From: Clostridia bacterium
GTDB lineage: Bacteria; Bacillota; Clostridia; Acetivibrionales; DSM-27016
Reading direction: 5' to 3'
DNA: 64,000 bases
NCBI GenBank assembly: GCA_026414765.1
Contig: JAOAIJ010000023.1
Coordinates: 62,001 to 126,000 of the forward strand
The position numbers were made by a program, and so were the translations under genes. The notes under the pieces were generated by a model, which saw nothing but the letters and a program-made list of their open reading frames with translations, did no database searches and was not told the origin of the DNA. Position 1 is the first letter of the stretch; every line of letters begins with the position of its first letter. Below, in pieces: positions 1-8,190 of this stretch.

Positions 1-333
1 GCATTTGCGGATTGGTTTGTACTAGGCATATATTCGGATTTGCTGTTTGATGACTATATAATATCAGAAAAACTGGCTAATTTCTTTAAAGTGCTGTCTG
101 ATGTAAACAGAATAGAAATACTTAGGCTTTTGTCTGAACGCTCATGGTTTGGACAGGAACTGGCAGAGAAACTTAATATTTCTCCTCCTACGGTGTCCTA
201 TCATATTGGATTCTTGCAGCAAATGGGGCTTGTAAACTTCGAAAGAGCAGATAACAGGTTTTACTATTCACTTAACGAGGCAAAGTTAACAAAACCTCTC
301 GAAGAGTTTAAAAGACTATTGGGTAAGAGATAG
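1..333 (+). CDS. ArsR-family winged-helix transcriptional regulator, 5'-truncated by the window
   Basis: The frame is open from base 1 (reading AFADWFVLGIYSD) with no stop, so the start lies outside the window; the TTG at 40 is only an internal codon. The visible 110 residues hold a winged helix-turn-helix: a helix with LSDVNRIEILRLL, the recognition region with ELAEKLNISPPTVSYHIGFL, and a wing ending FYYSLNE. This is the ArsR/SmtB fold. No CxC metal-binding motif appears in the visible part, so a metal sensor is not supported. The longer N-terminal region suggests one of the larger ArsR-like regulators with an added ligand domain. Target genes are unknown. Confidence 0.8.
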   Translation, partial: AFADWFVLGIYSDLLFDDYIISEKLANFFKVLSDVNRIEILRLLSERSWFGQELAEKLNISPPTVSYHIGFLQQMGLVNFERADNRFYYSLNEAKLTKPLEEFKRLLGKR

Positions 334-363
334 CAACAAACTATATTCTATATTTGAATTAAT

Positions 364-398
364 AAAAAGGATGACTCAAGCTGTGAGCCATCCTTTTT
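364..398. terminator. Bidirectional intrinsic terminator between the ArsR and P-II genes
   Basis: Fifteen-base arms at 364-378 and 384-398 pair around a 5-base loop and are flanked by A5 on one side and T5 on the other. The single mismatch becomes a G-U wobble in minus-strand RNA, so the structure works slightly better for the P-II transcript. The two genes converge here. Confidence 0.85.
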
Positions 399-406
399 AT
401 TTGAGT

Positions 407-745
407 TTATACTGCGCCTTCGCCTCTTTCACCGGTCCTTATCCTGACTACATCTTCAACATTATATATAAATATTTTCCCATCTCCCACCTCACCGGTT
501 TTAGCTTCCTGGGAAACAAGCCTGAGGATATCTTCTACCTGATGCTCTTTTGCCACAATTTCAATCTTAATTTTGGGAAGAAGATTCAGGGTAACTTCCG
601 TGCCTCTGTAAAACTCTTTTCTTCCTTTCTGCAAGCCACATCCCATAACCTGGCTTATGGTAAGACCATGAATATTGAATTTGTTGAGAGCTTCCTTGAT
701 TTCTTCCAGCTTACCCGGTCTGATAATAGCTTCAATCTTTTTCAT
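407..745 (-). CDS. P-II family nitrogen regulatory protein (GlnB/GlnK type)
   Basis: A 112-residue P-II signalling protein, usual family length. P-II trimers bind ATP/ADP and 2-oxoglutarate and control partners such as ammonium channels through the T-loop. The N-terminal strand MKKIEAIIRPGKLEEI and the B-loop TGEVGDGKIFI are typical. In the T-loop Tyr46 is present (FYRG), but residue 51, the Tyr uridylylated in proteobacterial GlnB/GlnK, is Val (RGTEVTL). Covalent uridylylation at that site is therefore not possible, and control by effector binding is inferred. It lies 207 bp downstream of amt on the same strand, the usual amt-glnK order. Ribosome site AAGGTGGG is well placed. Confidence 0.9.
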   Translation of the reverse strand: MKKIEAIIRPGKLEEIKEALNKFNIHGLTISQVMGCGLQKGRKEFYRGTEVTLNLLPKIKIEIVAKEHQVEDILRLVSQEAKTGEVGDGKIFIYNVEDVVRIRTGERGEGAV

Positions 746-952
746 TAAAACCCACCTTTCTTGTTATTAATTGTAAATCAGTGCTATATATAAACAACTT
801 TATAGTGAATTCTGAAAAGCTGTTTATCCAAATACTCCATAAGAATTTGTAAAATCTTACGGTTATTAGCGAAAAGTGTAATTTGAGTTTCACAGTTGAT
901 TGGTTATATGAATCATAGTAGCTGCGATTTAGCCTCTTAACTTTCTCCGGGC

Positions 953-2293
953 TTACAGAGCGATACTCTGATCTGCTGTAAAATCAGGATAGGCATCTTC
1001 ACCATGTTGAGCAGTATCCAAACCTTCTTCTTCATCTTTTTCTGAAACCCGTAGTTTTGTGAATACTGAAATTACTTTTAATATAGCAAATGTAAGAATT
1101 CCTGAGAATGCAATTGTCACTATTACGGATAATGCCTGGATTCCTAATTGTGTGAAGCCGCCACCCAGCAATAATCCCTTATGCTGTGCAAATGAGTTTA
1201 TGGATGGATCAGAGAAGAGGCCTGTTGCAAGAGCTCCCCAGATACCTCCTATGCCATGACAACCGAAAGCATCAAGGGAATCATCATAACCGAGCTTAGC
1301 TTTTACTACGCTGATTGCGAAGTAGCATATAGGACTTACCAGCAAACCGATTATTACGGCAGGCAATACACCGACGAAACCTGCAGCGGGAGTTATGGCT
1401 ACCAGTCCTACTACAGCACCTGTTGCTGCACCTAGAAGTGTTGGCTTACCGTGATGTACCCATTCAACAACCACCCATGATAAGAGAGCAGCAGCTGCTG
1501 CCGTGTTTGTTGTAACCAAAGCATTTACTGCAAGACCGTTCGCTGATAAGGCACTTCCTGCATTGAAGCCGAACCATCCGAACCATAGCAAAGCTGCTCC
1601 TATAAGCACGAAAGGTATGTTGTGCGGAATCATTGGTACCGTCCTGTATCCTTTACGTTTACCTAAGACAAGTGCTGCAGTAAGACCTGCAATGCCTGAG
1701 CTTATATGAACTACGGTACCACCTGCAAAGTCAAGTGCACCCATCTTCCCAAGCCATCCGCCGGAACCCCATACCCAGTGGGCTAAAGGGTCATATACAA
1801 AGGTTGCCCAAACCAGTATGAATGCAAGAAAAGCGGGGAAGCGCATTCTTTCTGCGAAAGATCCGGTAATCAAAGCCGGTGTTATTATTGCAAACATCAG
1901 CTGGTACATAGCAAAAGCGCCATGAGGTATTGTGGCTGCATAACCGGAAGGATCTGCTCCAACACCTTTGAATCCGAGGAAATCAAGGTTTCCGAAGAGA
2001 CCGTTGAATGCATCGGGACCAAAAGCTATACTATAACCTACCAGAACCCACTGGACTGATATCAACCCGATTATTACAAACGAATTCATCATTGTGTTCA
2101 AAACATTTTTCTTTCTAACCATACCACCATAAAACAATGCAAGACCGGGTGTCATAATAAATACCAGGGCAGTACAAATAATATTGAATGTTGTATCACC
2201 GCTGTCGATTTTTGATTCACCTTCTGCGAAAGCTGCAACAGGTATACAAACGATAAATAATAACATGATTATTGAGTATAATTTTTTCTTCAT
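953..2293 (-). CDS. amt: Ammonium transporter, Amt/MEP/Rh family
   Basis: A 446-residue inner-membrane ammonium channel. It begins with a cleavable-looking signal peptide (lysines, then IIMLLFIVCIPVAAFAE, residues about 1-23), as in many bacterial Amt proteins, followed by about 11 membrane helices. Both pore histidines are visible: the first in VVHISSG after the conserved Asp of GALDFAGG, the second in FGCHGIGG. The C-terminal tail is acidic and cytosolic. The start has a GGAGG site. The gene is preceded by a leader of about 350 nt that carries a terminator and an ANTAR-type antiterminator, and the P-II gene follows, so ammonium uptake is probably controlled both by antitermination and by P-II. 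Confidence 0.95.
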   Translation of the reverse strand: MKKKLYSIIMLLFIVCIPVAAFAEGESKIDSGDTTFNIICTALVFIMTPGLALFYGGMVRKKNVLNTMMNSFVIIGLISVQWVLVGYSIAFGPDAFNGLFGNLDFLGFKGVGADPSGYAATIPHGAFAMYQLMFAIITPALITGSFAERMRFPAFLAFILVWATFVYDPLAHWVWGSGGWLGKMGALDFAGGTVVHISSGIAGLTAALVLGKRKGYRTVPMIPHNIPFVLIGAALLWFGWFGFNAGSALSANGLAVNALVTTNTAAAAALLSWVVVEWVHHGKPTLLGAATGAVVGLVAITPAAGFVGVLPAVIIGLLVSPICYFAISVVKAKLGYDDSLDAFGCHGIGGIWGALATGLFSDPSINSFAQHKGLLLGGGFTQLGIQALSVIVTIAFSGILTFAILKVISVFTKLRVSEKDEEEGLDTAQHGEDAYPDFTADQSIAL

Positions 2294-2476
2294 TGTTCGA
2301 TTCCTCCATTTTCTTAATGAACCTTGTCGGGTTCTGTTTTATAGTTTTATTTCCTTTGGCACTTTAAAGGACTTACTGTGTCTATAAGCACCTTTAGCTA
2401 AGATTTTGGAATTATCGACTTTGATAATATTGGTTGATAAACTAAAAAATCCGTTTAGTACTTGCGTATTGGAGCT

Positions 2477-2527
2477 CCAGCACGAAATCGCTTCAATGAG
2501 ATTCGTGAGTCAACAAAGTTGAACTGG
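2477..2527 (-). ncRNA. Three-way-junction RNA element in the amt leader
   Basis: Downstream of the leader terminator, the minus-strand RNA can form a compact three-way junction. A closing stem is CCAG (2477-2480) with CTGG (2524-2527). One arm is CACGAAATC (2481-2489) with GATTCGTG (2500-2507), with one bulged A. The other arm is TCAAC (2510-2514) with GTTGA (2518-2522) around a 3-base loop. Coordinates are plus-strand; the structure is symmetric in principle but is only expected to be transcribed toward amt. I match it to no riboswitch class I know. Function unknown. Confidence 0.45.
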
Positions 2528-2561
2528 CAGCAGATGGTTATTTCTTGTAAGAAAAACCAAA

Positions 2562-2629
2562 AAGGCGCATTATTAAGAGTATACAAACTTCTAAAGAGTG
2601 CAATCTCTTAATAAGCGCCTTCACTTATT
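2562..2629 (-). promoter_or_regulatory. amt leader: intrinsic terminator overlapped by ANTAR-type tandem hairpins
   Basis: In minus-strand RNA, hairpin P1 (2610-2629) pairs AAUAAG with CUUAUU, and hairpin P2 (2594-2609) pairs AAGAG with CUCUU around the hexaloop AUUGCA; the two abut directly. The 5' arm of P2, the 3' arm of P1 and part of the P1 loop are also the 5' arm (2605-2621) of a long terminator stem whose 3' arm is 2562-2579, followed by a U-rich tract. The two folds exclude each other. ANTAR regulators recognise paired hairpins with hexaloops having A at position 1 and G at position 4. P2 fits exactly. The P1 loop, closed by a U-G pair, reads GAAGGC and has G4 but not A1. Confidence 0.75.
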
Positions 2630-2654
2630 TTTCAACTTTATTTACTTTAGACTT

Positions 2655-2683
2655 ATTATAACATTGACTATGTAAAAATGCAA
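2655..2683 (-). promoter_or_regulatory. Sigma-A promoter for amt
   Basis: On the minus strand a -35 TTGCAT (2678-2683) and a perfect -10 TATAAT (2655-2660) are separated by exactly 17 bases. Initiation would fall near 2648, about 20 nt before the P1 hairpin, so the whole terminator/antiterminator is within the transcript. Confidence 0.75.
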
Positions 2684-2921
2684 TATTATTTATATATAAA
2701 TTCATAAAATTTTCTTGTAAGTTAATCGTGTATACTCATATTTGACATTGTATCTATTCTTTGCAATTATTTCGAATGTGGTAGCATTTGCAAATATGAA
2801 AGTTCTAGAATATAAACTTGCATTTTTGAAATCAATATGATAACATAATCAATATAAGCGTGGATGATTTTGAAAGCAACATAAAAATGATCATGCATTT
2901 ATAAGGTATATAAAATCCATA

Positions 2922-2950
2922 TTGACAGATTATAGATTTAAAATTATATT
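2922..2950 (+). promoter_or_regulatory. Sigma-A promoter for the ANTAR regulator gene
   Basis: Perfect -35 TTGACA (2922-2927), 17-base spacer, -10 TATATT (2945-2950). Predicted initiation is near 2957, giving a leader of about 215 nt before the GTG start at 3172. Confidence 0.75.
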
Positions 2951-3049
2951 TATGAATATAATTAACCATATACCAAATATTTAGTAATGGGTAACACAAA
3001 TAAATTGTAAGTTTTTTAAAACTGGACTAAAAGCAGATGTATATATAAC

Positions 3050-3105
3050 AGACAATGGGGTCTTTCACTACGGGCAGGGTTGGCTTGTGGTTGAGAGACT
3101 TTTTT
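3050..3105 (+). promoter_or_regulatory. Leader terminator of the ANTAR gene overlapped by an A1/G4 hexaloop hairpin
   Basis: A strong intrinsic terminator has arms GTCTTTCA-CTACGGG (3060-3074) and CTTGTGG-T-TGAGAGAC (3084-3099) followed by six T. Immediately upstream, AGAC (3050-3053) can instead pair with GTCT (3060-3063) around the loop AATGGG, which has A1 and G4 as in ANTAR target loops. The shared GTCT makes the two folds alternatives. I could not find a convincing first hairpin upstream, and this stem has only 4 pairs, so autoregulation by antitermination is plausible rather than shown. Confidence 0.5.
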
Positions 3106-3171
3106 CTAATTCTATTGGCAAACTAGCAATAGTATCTTTGTTATAGAGGCATTGAAAGGCAGGTACTTACA

Positions 3172-3756
3172 GTGGCTGGTGAAAAATATATCGTAGCAAC
3201 AGCTGAAAATCCAATACAGATAAGTGTCCGTAACATACTTAACCCTGAGGGATATGGCTTCTTAGGTAATTGCAGTGACTCAATTTCACTTATAAGATTA
3301 GTCAGGAGTTACAATCCTGATTTTGTTGTCGTAGATATGAATCTGCAGCTGCGGGAATTGAGGGGTATACTTGAAACCATTGATGAAGAGATGCTGTGTG
3401 CTTGTATTATTATTGGGGATTATAAAGATGTGGAAATTGTGAGTTTGCTGGAAAAGTCAAAAGTTATGTCGTATTGTCCGAAACCATTAAACAGGGATGT
3501 TTTATTGCACGTTGCCGAAATGGCAAATATGAGCTACAGAAGGATTTACGATCTGAGCAAAAAACTCAGAGAAATGACAGAGAGTTATGAAAGCCGTAAG
3601 GTAGTGGAGCGTGCGAAGTGGATTCTTATGGAGCGGGATGGCATGACAGAAAATGAAGCATACGAGAGAATGAGAAAGAAAAGTATGGATAACAGGATGT
3701 CGATGAAATCAATAGCAGAAGCAATAATATTTACTTATGAAATAACAAACAAATAG
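3172..3756 (+). CDS. ANTAR-domain RNA-binding response regulator (antiterminator)
   Basis: A 194-residue protein with an N-terminal receiver-like domain (about 1-120) and a C-terminal ANTAR domain (about 128-190). The receiver keeps a candidate phospho-acceptor Asp in DFVVVDMNL and the conserved Lys in CPKPLN; a coiled linker follows. The ANTAR part reads ERAKWILMERDGMTENEAYERMRKKSMDNRMSM, the three-helix RNA-binding fold. Such proteins bind tandem hairpins and stop terminator formation. Divergent placement from amt, with a fitting RNA target in the amt leader, suggests control of ammonium uptake. Start is GTG with AAAGGCAGG 8 bases upstream. No sensor kinase lies beside it. Confidence 0.9.
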   Translation: MAGEKYIVATAENPIQISVRNILNPEGYGFLGNCSDSISLIRLVRSYNPDFVVVDMNLQLRELRGILETIDEEMLCACIIIGDYKDVEIVSLLEKSKVMSYCPKPLNRDVLLHVAEMANMSYRRIYDLSKKLREMTESYESRKVVERAKWILMERDGMTENEAYERMRKKSMDNRMSMKSIAEAIIFTYEITNK

Positions 3757-3762
3757 TGCTAT

Positions 3763-3809
3763 AAAAATAAATCAGCTGCTGGCATATGCCGGCAGCTGAT
3801 TTATTTTTT
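3763..3809 (+). terminator. Intrinsic terminator after the ANTAR gene
   Basis: Seventeen-base perfect arms (3763-3779 and 3792-3808) extended by an inner GGCATATGCC palindrome, followed by a T-run. The A-rich 5' side also permits function on the other strand. Confidence 0.9.
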
Positions 3810-3963
3810 ACTTAACCTGCCCAGCTGCTTGATTTCATATGCTTCAGGTAATTAATAAGTCTGGTAAAAAGAATTAATAGTTAATTTATGGAACTATATG
3901 CAGGAAACTGCGTCTAATAATGTTGTTTTTTACTTTTGGTGGTAATAGTTGGGGGGTGAAATA

Positions 3964-4677
3964 TTGGGGGGTATTATAGAAATTAACGGTGCCAGAAAGG
4001 TTTACAGAGTGGGGAATGAGAAGATTGTTGCATTGGACAAGATAGATTTATCCATAGAAAAGGGAGAATTCTGTTGTCTCCTTGGTACATCCGGTTCAGG
4101 TAAGTCAACACTTCTGAATCTTATGGCAGGACTTGAAAAGCCTACTAAAGGGCAAATAAAGGTAAAAAACGAATACATAGAAAAATTGAATGAAAAAAAG
4201 CTTGCGGTGTTTAGACAAAACAACATCGGATTTGTATTCCAGTCTTACAACTTGTTGCCTACTTTAACTGCTTTGGAAAACGTAAGCCTGCCCCTGGCAT
4301 TCAAGGGAGTTCCCAGATTAGTCAGGGATAAAAAGGCAAAAGCGATGTTGGAGGCCGTAGGACTGACTTCGCAGCTTAAGAGAAAGCCGTCGCAGATGAG
4401 TGGTGGGCAGCAGCAGAGAGTAGGTATTGCGAGGGCATTTGTTGGTAGGCCGGAAATTGTTTTTGCAGATGAACCTACAGGAAATCTTGATTCCAAAACA
4501 ACTAAAGAGGTAATGGAGCTTATCACCTCAATGGCACGTACATATAATCAGACGCTTATTATTGTCACTCATGACATGACCATTGCTTCTTATGCTGATA
4601 AGATTGTGCATATATTGGATGGAAATATAGAAAAGATAGAAATGAATTACAAATATTCAAGGGGGACAACTCTATGA
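3964..4677 (+). CDS. ABC transporter ATP-binding protein, MacB/LolD type
   Basis: ATPase subunit of a MacB-like ABC system, about 237 residues. Walker A GTSGSGKST, Q-loop VFQSYN, signature MSGGQQQRVGIARA, Walker B IVFADEPTG and switch His IIVTHD are all intact. The TTG at 3964 is preferred because GGGGGGTG sits 6 bases upstream and the protein then begins MGGIIEINGARKVYRV; a TTG at 3949 in the same frame is an alternative. The stop overlaps the next start (ATGA, 4674-4677), so the three-gene operon is translationally coupled. MacB-type systems act as mechanotransducers on extracytoplasmic substrates rather than as classical pumps; the substrate here is unknown. Confidence 0.92.
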   Translation: MGGIIEINGARKVYRVGNEKIVALDKIDLSIEKGEFCCLLGTSGSGKSTLLNLMAGLEKPTKGQIKVKNEYIEKLNEKKLAVFRQNNIGFVFQSYNLLPTLTALENVSLPLAFKGVPRLVRDKKAKAMLEAVGLTSQLKRKPSQMSGGQQQRVGIARAFVGRPEIVFADEPTGNLDSKTTKEVMELITSMARTYNQTLIIVTHDMTIASYADKIVHILDGNIEKIEMNYKYSRGTTL

Positions 4678-6743
4678 GGAGAATCAGAGCATGCGCTTTT
4701 ATATTGGCATTGATAGTTTTATTTGCAGGTAATATATATGCCGAAGCGGCACAGGGCGATTCAGGACCAATAATAATCAATGTGGACGCGGGAGACGTTA
4801 AGCCATTATTGAACATAGTACCCGGAACTTCTATTCCGGTATTATACGCAGGTGATACTGTCACGCTTACACTTCCGGTAAAAAACAGCAGTACCCATGA
4901 TGCAAAAAATATCACTGTAACACTGGATTCCGGGGGGAAATCAGATTTTCCTTTTGTATATGATGAACTAGGCTTGGCAAAAAAGGTAGATAAAATAATC
5001 AGCAATCAAACTGTAAACGTAGTGTTTGAACTGGATGTAGACCAGTATGCTACTGAGGGCAGGCACGTGATAAAGCTTAATTATTCTTATTCTAATATAA
5101 TGGGTAATGACTATACCTCATCTGAACTTATAAGTGTAAAGATAATAAATAATAATGCGCCTCCGAAACTGACAGTAAGCAATATAGCTTTCAGTACAGA
5201 AAAAGTGATACCGGGACAAAAGGTTAATGCGAATTTTAAGCTCAAAAATTTGGGTACATTGGAAGCTAAGGATATTAAGATCACCCTGAACGGTTTGAAA
5301 AATGAAGGATTTACGATAGATAATTTCACCGATACCAAATACCTATCAGAAATCAAGGGACAATCGGAAGCTTATGTTATATATACACTGGTACCATCTA
5401 AGAATATTACAGGTGGAACTCATACCCTGGAACTTAAAATGGAGTATAAGGATAATAAGAACAAAGCATACACTGAAGTCAGCCAGGTATTTATTCCGGT
5501 TACAGGGAAGGCTGAAGAGGGTAAAGCTTCATTGATGTTCGAAGAAATTCAATATCCTGTGAATTCACTTGAACCAGGTAGTGACTTTCCTCTTAGCTTT
5601 AAAATAACAAATAACGGTAATGGAAAAGCACAAAATATCAAAATATGGCTTACAACAGATAAAGAAATAATTTCGAAATCCCTAAGCACAATTGCTATTG
5701 ATACCCTAGATAAAGGGCAGACAAAAAAGGTGGAGTTCAAGCTAAGTGCTGTTTCCGATGCAGCAACGAAAAACTACCCTGTAGCAATAAATATGGAATA
5801 TGATGAGACACGGGATGATAAGGTTCAGAAGAATAACTTGACTCAATATATAGGGATATATATTGAGAATAATACAGTGGGAAAATCCGTTCCCAAAATC
5901 ATTGTAAGCAAGTACAGCTTCGAGCCGGTGCAGGTAAAGGCAGGAGAAAACTTCAGGCTGAAGCTGCATTTTCTAAACACCAACAGGTCAATACCTACAA
6001 GTAACATAAAAATTTCATTATCATCAGATGACGGTACCTTTCAGCCTGTAAATTCCAGCAATACTTTCTATATAGAAGGTATTGCTCCGAAAGCTGTTGT
6101 TGGCAAGGAAATCACCTTTAGTACCAAACCTGATGTAACAGCAAAACCTTACATATTGACAGTAAATTATGAATATGAAGATGATAAGGGAAATCCGTAT
6201 ACTGCAAAAGATGTGATCAGCATACCTGTCCTTCAGGTTCTAAGACTGGTTACGGGTGAAGTAGCAGTATCGTCTGAGGCGTTTGCGGGACAGCCGGTAC
6301 CGGTGACAGCCGAATTCTTCAATATGGGTAAATCAACACTTTATAACCTGATGATCAAAGCAGAAGGAGATTTTCAGGTTCAAGGCTCCGGATATTTCGT
6401 AGGTAATTTCGAACCTGGAAAGAGCGATGTGTTTGATACTACTCTTATTCCCAATAAGGTAGGGGGAGCAAAGGGAAATATAGTATTCTCTTTTGAAGAT
6501 GCTTCAGGAAAGCAGACAATTATTAAAAAAGAGTTTACTATGAATATAATGGAAATGCCGAAGCAGCCGGGTATTGATGGAGAGATTCCTGGAGTTCCAC
6601 CGGCTGCTGAGTCAGGGAAAAAAGGTGTTAAGCCAATATACCTTATTGCCGGAGGAGCAGGGGCTGCTATTATTATTCTGATACTAATAATTGTTCTGCG
6701 CAAGAAAATCAAAGCAAGGAAGGAATTGACTTTGGATGAATAG
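4674..6743 (+). CDS. Membrane-anchored extracellular protein with five CARDB/NEW3-like repeats
   Basis: A 689-residue exported protein: signal peptide (about 1-26, ending NIYAEA), five Ig-like beta-sandwich units, one membrane helix (about 655-678) and a short basic cytoplasmic tail. The repeats show as recurring starts such as LNIVPGTS, KLTVSNIAF, ASLMFEEI, KIIVSKYSF and LRLVTGEV, each followed by a PG or AG turn and a VTN/KN-type strand. This resembles COG1361-type S-layer or adaptor proteins. It overlaps both neighbours by a few bases and sits where Gram-negative operons encode the MacA adaptor. I infer an extracellular partner of the permease; no coiled-coil or lipoyl domain of true MacA is seen. 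Confidence 0.75.
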   Translation: MRRIRACAFILALIVLFAGNIYAEAAQGDSGPIIINVDAGDVKPLLNIVPGTSIPVLYAGDTVTLTLPVKNSSTHDAKNITVTLDSGGKSDFPFVYDELGLAKKVDKIISNQTVNVVFELDVDQYATEGRHVIKLNYSYSNIMGNDYTSSELISVKIINNNAPPKLTVSNIAFSTEKVIPGQKVNANFKLKNLGTLEAKDIKITLNGLKNEGFTIDNFTDTKYLSEIKGQSEAYVIYTLVPSKNITGGTHTLELKMEYKDNKNKAYTEVSQVFIPVTGKAEEGKASLMFEEIQYPVNSLEPGSDFPLSFKITNNGNGKAQNIKIWLTTDKEIISKSLSTIAIDTLDKGQTKKVEFKLSAVSDAATKNYPVAINMEYDETRDDKVQKNNLTQYIGIYIENNTVGKSVPKIIVSKYSFEPVQVKAGENFRLKLHFLNTNRSIPTSNIKISLSSDDGTFQPVNSSNTFYIEGIAPKAVVGKEITFSTKPDVTAKPYILTVNYEYEDDKGNPYTAKDVISIPVLQVLRLVTGEVAVSSEAFAGQPVPVTAEFFNMGKSTLYNLMIKAEGDFQVQGSGYFVGNFEPGKSDVFDTTLIPNKVGGAKGNIVFSFEDASGKQTIIKKEFTMNIMEMPKQPGIDGEIPGVPPAAESGKKGVKPIYLIAGGAGAAIIILILIIVLRKKIKARKELTLDE

Positions 6744-8118
6744 TCTTGATCTGATTAGAATGGGCTTAAGAAACCTGCTCAGGCGCAAAACCCGTACAAT
6801 TCTGACTGTATTGGGTGTAGTTATAGGAACTGCGGCAATTGTTGTCATGCTTTCTCTAGGGATAGGAATGAATGAGAGCTTTAACCGTGAAATGCAAAAA
6901 ATGGGCAGTCTCAATATAATAAACGTAAATAATTATCGGATGCCTGAAGGTGACTCAGGTATCATGCAGGGGCCCATACAGACAGGGGTGCTTGATGATA
7001 AGGCTGTTGCCAAGATGGCCCAGCTCGAAGGTGTAGAAGCTGTTACACCTTTGTTTGAAGCATATCCTAAATTCGTATCGGGCAAGTATGTGGCTTTTGG
7101 GCAGCTAATAGGAATTGATACAAGAGTGATGAAGGAGTTTGAATTTAAAATTGATCAGGGAAGCTTATTGCAGGCCGGAGAAAGTAATACTGTAGTTTTT
7201 GGCTGTAATATGGCACAGAACTTTTATAACCCGAAATCCCGGGGAGGCTTCAACATGTACATGGGTATGCCAGGACAAAAACCTCCGGTTGATGTCATGA
7301 ATGACAAGATGCTTCTGACCTTTGACATGAGTTATGGAGAAAGGCAGCCTATGGGAGCAGTACAGGATCAAACTGTAAAAAAGCCGGCCAAATTGTATAA
7401 AATAAAGGTTGCAGGTCTTCTTGCCCAATCTAATGATGAAAAAGATTACTGTGCATATATGGATATCAATCAGTTGAAAAAGCTGGTAAAGGAGTTTGAG
7501 AAAAGCCAGGGTAACCAGGGGGGGCGGGGGATTAGCCAGAGTCAGCAAGGATATCAAAGAGTAATGGTGAAGGTTTCAGACATAGAAGATGTAGAGATGG
7601 TGCAAAATAAGATAAAGCAAATGGGTTATGGCACGTATAGCCTTTCTGATATTAGAAAATCAATGCAAAAGCAGGCAAACACCATACAGATGGTACTCGG
7701 AGGCATTGGAGCTATTTCTTTGCTTATTGCTGCACTGGGTATTACAAACACAATGATAATGTCTATTTATGAAAGAACCAGAGAGATTGGTGTGATGAAA
7801 GTATTGGGGTGCATGTTGGGAGATGTCAGAAGACTGTTTCTTTTTGAAGCCGGTATGATTGGTTTTATTGGAGGGCTTGTGGGTATCGTTTTCAGTTATG
7901 GGGCTTCTTCGCTGCTCAATTATGTAGGCTCAGGTTTTATGAATAGGGGAGGCCCGCCTATGGGGGGGAATCCTGAACCGAATCACATTTCCGTAATTCC
8001 GGTCTGGCTGGCTCTGACATCTATTGTTTTTGCTGTAATCATAGGCCTGGTTTCCGGCTTCTATCCTGCAAGAAGGGCGATGAAACTGAGTGCATTGGAG
8101 GCAATAAGGACTGAGTAA
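6736..8118 (+). CDS. MacB-like ABC transporter permease (FtsX family)
   Basis: A 460-residue permease: one N-terminal membrane helix after the basic LLRRKTRT stretch, a large MacB_PCD-type extracytoplasmic domain (about 45-310), then three FtsX-type helices near the C-terminus, ending with the conserved GFYPARRAMKLSALEAIR. The extracytoplasmic domain contains unusual Met/Gly/Gln-rich insertions (MPGQKPPVDVMNDKM; EKSQGNQGGRGISQSQ) and a Gly/Pro-rich loop (NRGGPPMGGNPEP) between helices. The start overlaps the previous gene by 8 bases. It forms the membrane half of the ABC system with the two upstream genes. Confidence 0.9.
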   Translation: MNSLDLIRMGLRNLLRRKTRTILTVLGVVIGTAAIVVMLSLGIGMNESFNREMQKMGSLNIINVNNYRMPEGDSGIMQGPIQTGVLDDKAVAKMAQLEGVEAVTPLFEAYPKFVSGKYVAFGQLIGIDTRVMKEFEFKIDQGSLLQAGESNTVVFGCNMAQNFYNPKSRGGFNMYMGMPGQKPPVDVMNDKMLLTFDMSYGERQPMGAVQDQTVKKPAKLYKIKVAGLLAQSNDEKDYCAYMDINQLKKLVKEFEKSQGNQGGRGISQSQQGYQRVMVKVSDIEDVEMVQNKIKQMGYGTYSLSDIRKSMQKQANTIQMVLGGIGAISLLIAALGITNTMIMSIYERTREIGVMKVLGCMLGDVRRLFLFEAGMIGFIGGLVGIVFSYGASSLLNYVGSGFMNRGGPPMGGNPEPNHISVIPVWLALTSIVFAVIIGLVSGFYPARRAMKLSALEAIRTE

Positions 8119-8130
8119 AAGCTTTTATAT

Positions 8131-8159
8131 TTGACAAGATCAATATTTAGTTAGATAAT
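8131..8159 (+). promoter_or_regulatory. Sigma-A promoter for prfB
   Basis: Perfect -35 TTGACA (8131-8136), 17-base spacer, -10 GATAAT (8154-8159), ending 31 bases before the prfB ATG. prfB is thus transcribed independently of the ABC operon. Confidence 0.8.
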
Positions 8160-8190
8160 ATAAATCTAAAGCGTGATTTTGAAAGGATTG

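Noticed and set aside
371-748. 125-codon open frame on the plus strand
   Set aside because: It is the antisense shadow of the P-II gene, which has clear family motifs, and it begins inside a terminator stem.
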